Source: Rhodocyclaceae bacterium (lineage in GTDB: Bacteria; Pseudomonadota; Gammaproteobacteria; Burkholderiales; Rhodocyclaceae). From it: DNA of 64,000 bases. The notes beneath the pieces are model-generated. The model made no database searches and was not told the DNA's origin. It saw only the letters and a program-made list of their open reading frames with translations. Numbering within the stretch: the stretch's first letter is position 1; the number at the start of each line of letters is the position of its first letter. A program made the position numbers and the translations under genes. Where the stretch lies: positions 1-64,000 of the forward strand of contig JAVBXY010000017.1 in the NCBI GenBank assembly GCA_030824275.1, given 5' to 3'. Shown piece by piece: positions 60,944 through 64,000 of the stretch.

Positions 60944-61450
60944 TCAGTTGAGCAGTGACTGCATTTGTTTGTCGACGGCGGGCGCATCCCAGTCGATGGC
61001 GCCGGTGCCACGCAGGACGACGCGATGGCGGCGGTCGAGGACGACGGTGGTGGGTAGCATGCGGGCGCCCCAGGCGCGGCTGATGCTCTGGTCGCGGTCG
61101 TGCTGCACCGTCAGTTCGGTGGAGATTTCCCAGAGAAAGTCCTCCACGTCCTTCGCCTTGTCGGCGACGGCGACGGTGTGCACCACCAGGCCCTTGGCCT
61201 GCCAGCGCTGGGCGAGACGGCCGAGGGCCGGCATTTCCTCGCGGCAGGGCGGGCACCAGGTGGCCCAGAAATTCACCAGCACGGGCTTGCCCTTGTGGGC
61301 GGCGAGGGCGCCGTCCAGACCGGCGGGCGCCTTTTGCGCCATCACCGGTTTAAGACTGGCGTAATTCTCTTCCGCAGCGAAGGCCGCTGGCAGCAGGCCC
61401 GCGATCAGCGGTGGCGCGGTCGCCAGTACGAACAAATGTCGAAACTTCAT
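60944..61450 (-). CDS. TlpA/ResA-like periplasmic thioredoxin
   Basis: A 168-residue exported thioredoxin-fold protein. The signal peptide is LFVLATAPPLIAGLLPAAFA, the active site is NFWATWCPPCREEMPAL, and a cis-proline follows in ARMLPTTVVLDRRHRVVLRG. TlpA/ResA proteins reduce disulfides in the periplasm, for example in apocytochromes. Placement between selA and a Tat-exported transglutaminase with a reactive cysteine suggests that it may keep that cysteine reduced, which is inference. Confidence 0.9.
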   Translation of the reverse strand: MKFRHLFVLATAPPLIAGLLPAAFAAEENYASLKPVMAQKAPAGLDGALAAHKGKPVLVNFWATWCPPCREEMPALGRLAQRWQAKGLVVHTVAVADKAKDVEDFLWEISTELTVQHDRDQSISRAWGARMLPTTVVLDRRHRVVLRGTGAIDWDAPAVDKQMQSLLN

Positions 61451-61529
61451 TTCATCTCCCGATTACGACAACCACCATGACGCGGAAACCGCCACGGCTT
61501 ACGATGCGATCCCTGACGGAATCGCGGCT

Positions 61530-62930
61530 CTACGCACCCAGTCCGCGCGTAGCGGAAAGCTGGGCGACGAATTCATGTTCTTCGGCTTCGTTCAGGCAGC
61601 GCAGATCCAGCAGCAGCGCGCCTTCGTCGATACGACCGATGACGGGCTTGGGCAGGCCGCGCAGGGCCGCCTCGATACGATTCAGCACGCCGCCCTTTTT
61701 CCCCTGCGGCCGCACGGCAAGGCCGGCGGAAGGCAGGCGATCCACGGGCAGCGAGCCGGAACCGATCTGCGATTTTACGGCGACGATGTCCACCGTCACC
61801 GGCAGATGGGCCAGTGATTTTTGCAGCGTCGGCAACAGGCGTTCGGCGACGGCCCTGATCTCGGCCTCGGGCCGCGTCAGTTGGCGCAGGGCAGTCAGCC
61901 GCAAGTGCAGACGATCCGGGTCGCGGTAGAGGCGTAGCACGGCCTCCAGTGCGGCTAGCGTGATCTTGCCGACGCGCAGGGCGCGCTTGAGTGGGTTCTT
62001 CTTGATCCTGGCGATCAACTCCTTGCTGCCAACCAGCAGGCCAGCCTGCGGGCCGCCGAGCAGCTTGTCGCCGGAAAACGTGACGAGGTCGGCACCGGCG
62101 GCAAAGGTCTCGCGCAGCGTCGGTTCGTGGGGCAGGCCCCAGCGGTCGAGGTCGGTCAGTGTGCCGCTGCCGAGATCCACGACGAAAGGCAAACCGTGTT
62201 CATGGGCCAGCGTCGCCAGCTCGTTTTCCGGCACGGCATGGGTGAAGCCCTGGATGGCGTAATTGCTGGCGTGGATTTTCATCAGCATGGCCGTGCGCGG
62301 TGTGATGGCCTCAGCGAAATCCTTGAGGTGGGTGCGGTTGGTGGTGCCGACTTCGACGAGTTTGGCGCCGGCCCGCTGCATGATGTCGGGCACGCGAAAG
62401 GCGCCGCCAATCTCGATCAGTTCGCCGCGCGAGACGACGACTTCCTTCTTCTGCGCCAGGGTGTTGAGCAGCAGGAAGACGGCGGCGGCATTGTTGTTCA
62501 CCACCGTCGCCGCTTCGGCGCCGGTGAGTTCGCAGAGCAGTTCATTGACGATGTCGTCGCGATCACCCCGACCGCCGGAGGCGATGTCGTATTCGAGGGC
62601 GCAGGCACTGCGGGCCGCCGTCGCCATGGCCTCGATGGCTTCTTCGGGCAGCACGGCGCGGCCGAGGTTGGTGTGCAGCACGGTGCCCGTGAGATTGAAG
62701 ACAGCACGCAGTTTCGGCTGCGCCATCGCCGTCACGCCAGCGCCGACTTTTTCGATAATTTCGGTTTCGGCGGGCAGCGGTGCGCCGGCTTTCACTGCGT
62801 CGCGCGCGGCGGCGAGTGCCGCGCGCACGATGCCAGTGACGAGGGCGCGGCCGTGGACGTCGATCAATGCCGCCAGCGCCGGGGTGGCGAGCAGACGGTC
62901 GACGGAAGGGAGCTTGGAGAGATTGGTCAT
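61530..62930 (-). CDS. selA: L-seryl-tRNA(Sec) selenium transferase
   Basis: A 466-residue PLP enzyme that turns seryl-tRNA(Sec) into selenocysteyl-tRNA using selenophosphate. Family marks: LPSVDRLL at the N-terminus, [31 protein letters not shown]-like [31 protein letters not shown], and the PLP-lysine segment [13 protein letters not shown]. Length equals E. coli SelA (463). It holds an exact copy of the 16-base word at 62736-62751. The ATG at 62930 is chosen because upstream in-frame sequence belongs to the hydrolase gene region. Confidence 0.96.
   Translation of the reverse strand: MTNLSKLPSVDRLLATPALAALIDVHGRALVTGIVRAALAAARDAVKAGAPLPAETEIIEKVGAGVTAMAQPKLRAVFNLTGTVLHTNLGRAVLPEEAIEAMATAARSACALEYDIASGGRGDRDDIVNELLCELTGAEAATVVNNNAAAVFLLLNTLAQKKEVVVSRGELIEIGGAFRVPDIMQRAGAKLVEVGTTNRTHLKDFAEAITPRTAMLMKIHASNYAIQGFTHAVPENELATLAHEHGLPFVVDLGSGTLTDLDRWGLPHEPTLRETFAAGADLVTFSGDKLLGGPQAGLLVGSKELIARIKKNPLKRALRVGKITLAALEAVLRLYRDPDRLHLRLTALRQLTRPEAEIRAVAERLLPTLQKSLAHLPVTVDIVAVKSQIGSGSLPVDRLPSAGLAVRPQGKKGGVLNRIEAALRGLPKPVIGRIDEGALLLDLRCLNEAEEHEFVAQLSATRGLGA
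62736..62751 (+). repeat. 16-base word copy 4 (selA)
   Basis: GCCAGCGCCGACTTTT, read on the minus strand as KVGAG in selA. Confidence 0.8.
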
Positions 62931-62967
62931 GGGTTTCACCCGCACCGGGCAGAAACGTGGAGGAAGT

Positions 62968-63747
62968 TTAAGGTCGGCTGGCCTGGTAGTGCTTGATCCA
63001 GTCGGCGATGCTCTTGGTGACGCTGGCTTCGATGCCCTGGAACTGATGGTAGCCGCCGTAACAGGGATTGCCGTTGTTGGTGCCACCATCGGCGTCGATC
63101 AGCTCGACCCTCGGCGCGGCCTTCAAGGCGGCCTTGAGTTCGGGCATGGCGGCATAGGGTGTCACCGCGCAGGCATCGGTCTTGTGATGAACGATGAGGA
63201 CCGGTACCGCGATCTCGGCCAGAGGCGCGAGCAACACCGAATGAGCGCCAGCAAACGGGGCCTTGGTGGTGGATGAGGTCAGCACCACGCCATCCGGCCC
63301 CTTGCCCTTGAGCAGGCCGGCGGCCGCCGCGGCGGACAGGGAGCCATTGCTGGTGCCCATTGCCCAGACGGGAAGTTTGGCTTTTTCACGCAGGAAGGCG
63401 ATCAGGGCCGCATTGTCCTCGGCATGCTCCTTCGAGTCGCGGAAACTGTCGAGGTTGCGCCGATCCGTCGGCACGTCCGCTATCAACACGCTGATGTCAT
63501 TGTCGGTAAAACGCTTCGCACCGCCGGACAGGAAACCCGTGTCCACGCGCATCGAGCCGTTGGCGAAGATGCCGATGGCGCCGCCGCCGCCCTGGAAGAG
63601 CACGGCGGTCGCCACCGGTTTCGCCGCCGGTGCATAGACAGCGCGCACCGTGACGCCGGGCCGGGTGGGGATGTCATGCACCTCGATCTGGGCCTGGGCG
63701 CTCGCAGCGGCGGTCAGGCAAGAGAGGGTGAAGAGCAGACGGCGCAA
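62968..63747 (-). CDS. Exported alpha/beta-hydrolase
   Basis: A 259-residue alpha/beta-hydrolase. The signal peptide is [16 protein letters not shown]. The nucleophile elbow is GTSNGS ([15 protein letters not shown]), with an oxyanion-side [11 protein letters not shown], a likely acid Asp in [15 protein letters not shown] and a late His in YGGYHQFQG. The start is TTG, supported by GGAGG eight bases upstream within the fdhE end; no ATG fits. Substrate is unknown. It is placed between fdhE and selA on the same strand, but a role in formate dehydrogenase maturation is not evident. Confidence 0.84.
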   Translation of the reverse strand: MRRLLFTLSCLTAAASAQAQIEVHDIPTRPGVTVRAVYAPAAKPVATAVLFQGGGGAIGIFANGSMRVDTGFLSGGAKRFTDNDISVLIADVPTDRRNLDSFRDSKEHAEDNAALIAFLREKAKLPVWAMGTSNGSLSAAAAAGLLKGKGPDGVVLTSSTTKAPFAGAHSVLLAPLAEIAVPVLIVHHKTDACAVTPYAAMPELKAALKAAPRVELIDADGGTNNGNPCYGGYHQFQGIEASVTKSIADWIKHYQASRP

Positions 63748-63751
63748 GCGT

Positions 63752-64000
63752 TCAGCCTCCGGGTATCAGCAGCAGGTTGGGGCCGGAACGGGAATAGCCG
63801 GCTTCGTCGAGCAGGATGTCCAGGGCCAGGGTGGCGAGGTCGTCCGCCACTGGGTCCACGCCGCCTTTTTCCGTGTAGACGATCTTCAGGTAGCTCTTGC
63901 AGGACTCACAGGTTTCGCCACGGACGGCACCGCGTTGCTGGAGACCTTCGCCCTCCAGTTCGCGATAGCCGATGTTTTCGTTGGCGTCGCAAGCAGCGCA
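63752..64000 (-). CDS. fdhE: Formate dehydrogenase accessory protein, C-terminal part
   Basis: The right edge cuts this gene; the last 82 codons are visible. They read CAACDANENIGYRELEGEG, then RGETCESCKSYLKIVYTEKG and DPVADDLATLALDILLDEAG, ending GPNLLLIPGG. The CxxC pairs (one partial at the edge, one in ETCESC) and the ADDLATLALD helix are FdhE hallmarks. FdhE binds zinc or iron and helps mature formate dehydrogenase. Its presence beside selA, selB and selC implies a selenocysteine-containing formate dehydrogenase just outside the window. Confidence 0.9.
   Translation of the reverse strand, partial: CAACDANENIGYRELEGEGLQQRGAVRGETCESCKSYLKIVYTEKGGVDPVADDLATLALDILLDEAGYSRSGPNLLLIPGG

Noticed and set aside
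1-64000. CRISPR array, rRNA operon, prophage or insertion sequence
   Set aside because: No regularly spaced direct repeats, rRNA-like blocks, transposase or integrase genes were seen in either strand. The only tRNA found is tRNA-Sec.

Overview
The window is a GC-rich, densely coded bacterial chromosome segment. Family content fits a betaproteobacterium close to the Rhodocyclaceae/Sterolibacteriaceae: polA beside a LOG-family gene, a DUF3348-DUF802-OmpA-DUF2894 operon, a split cobalamin pathway, many c-type cytochromes and a selenocysteine/formate dehydrogenase maturation locus. The species cannot be fixed from the sequence. Coding is continuous. No gene-free stretch exceeds 300 bases; the longest, 287 bases between cobT and cobU, holds a cobalamin riboswitch.

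Layout. (1) 1-3595: end fragment of a small secreted protein gene, a LOG-family hydrolase and divergent polA. (2) 3619-18165: a lipopolysaccharide/surface glycan locus with three GT9 heptosyltransferase-like enzymes, GT4 and CgeB-like glycosyltransferases, four SAM methyltransferases, a DUF4254 protein, MsbA and an O-antigen ligase. (3) 18235-21531: a SWIM/SNF2 helicase. (4) 21524-24658: cobC-cobS-cobT under a B12 riboswitch, divergent from cobU; the pathway continues with cobQ (31807-33285) and cbiB-cobD-btuF plus a second BtuF-like protein (34616-38238). (5) 24677-27112: an AraC regulator divergent from a cytochrome P450. (6) 27105-31145: a four-gene operon whose central pair looks like a MotA/MotB (ZorA/ZorB-like) ion-driven motor. 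(7) 33394-41288: a DUF4143 ATPase, a secreted profilin-like protein, an AEC transporter, MobA and a lipoprotein related to M48 peptidases. (8) 41355-52514: two divergent operons that together look like a trans-envelope electron conduit (NAD(P)H/FeS flavoprotein, b-type membrane protein, 18-heme, 4-heme and 12-heme cytochromes, outer-membrane barrel, two NHL propellers, TPR protein). They are followed by a histidine kinase-lipoprotein-response regulator trio (52537-55762). (9) 55766-64000: zinc-ribbon protein, DsrE-like and GcvH-like proteins, tRNA-Sec, selB, a Tat-exported transglutaminase, a TlpA-like thioredoxin, selA, an alpha/beta hydrolase and the end of fdhE.

The strongest candidates for undescribed biology are the signal-peptide-bearing bacterial profilin, the DUF802/OmpA motor operon and the cytochrome/NHL/barrel conduit. 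At the DNA level, a 16-base word occurs exactly four times in different reading frames, and a pair of related intergenic repeats begins exactly at stop codons. All family assignments were made by reading the protein sequences; no database search was run.
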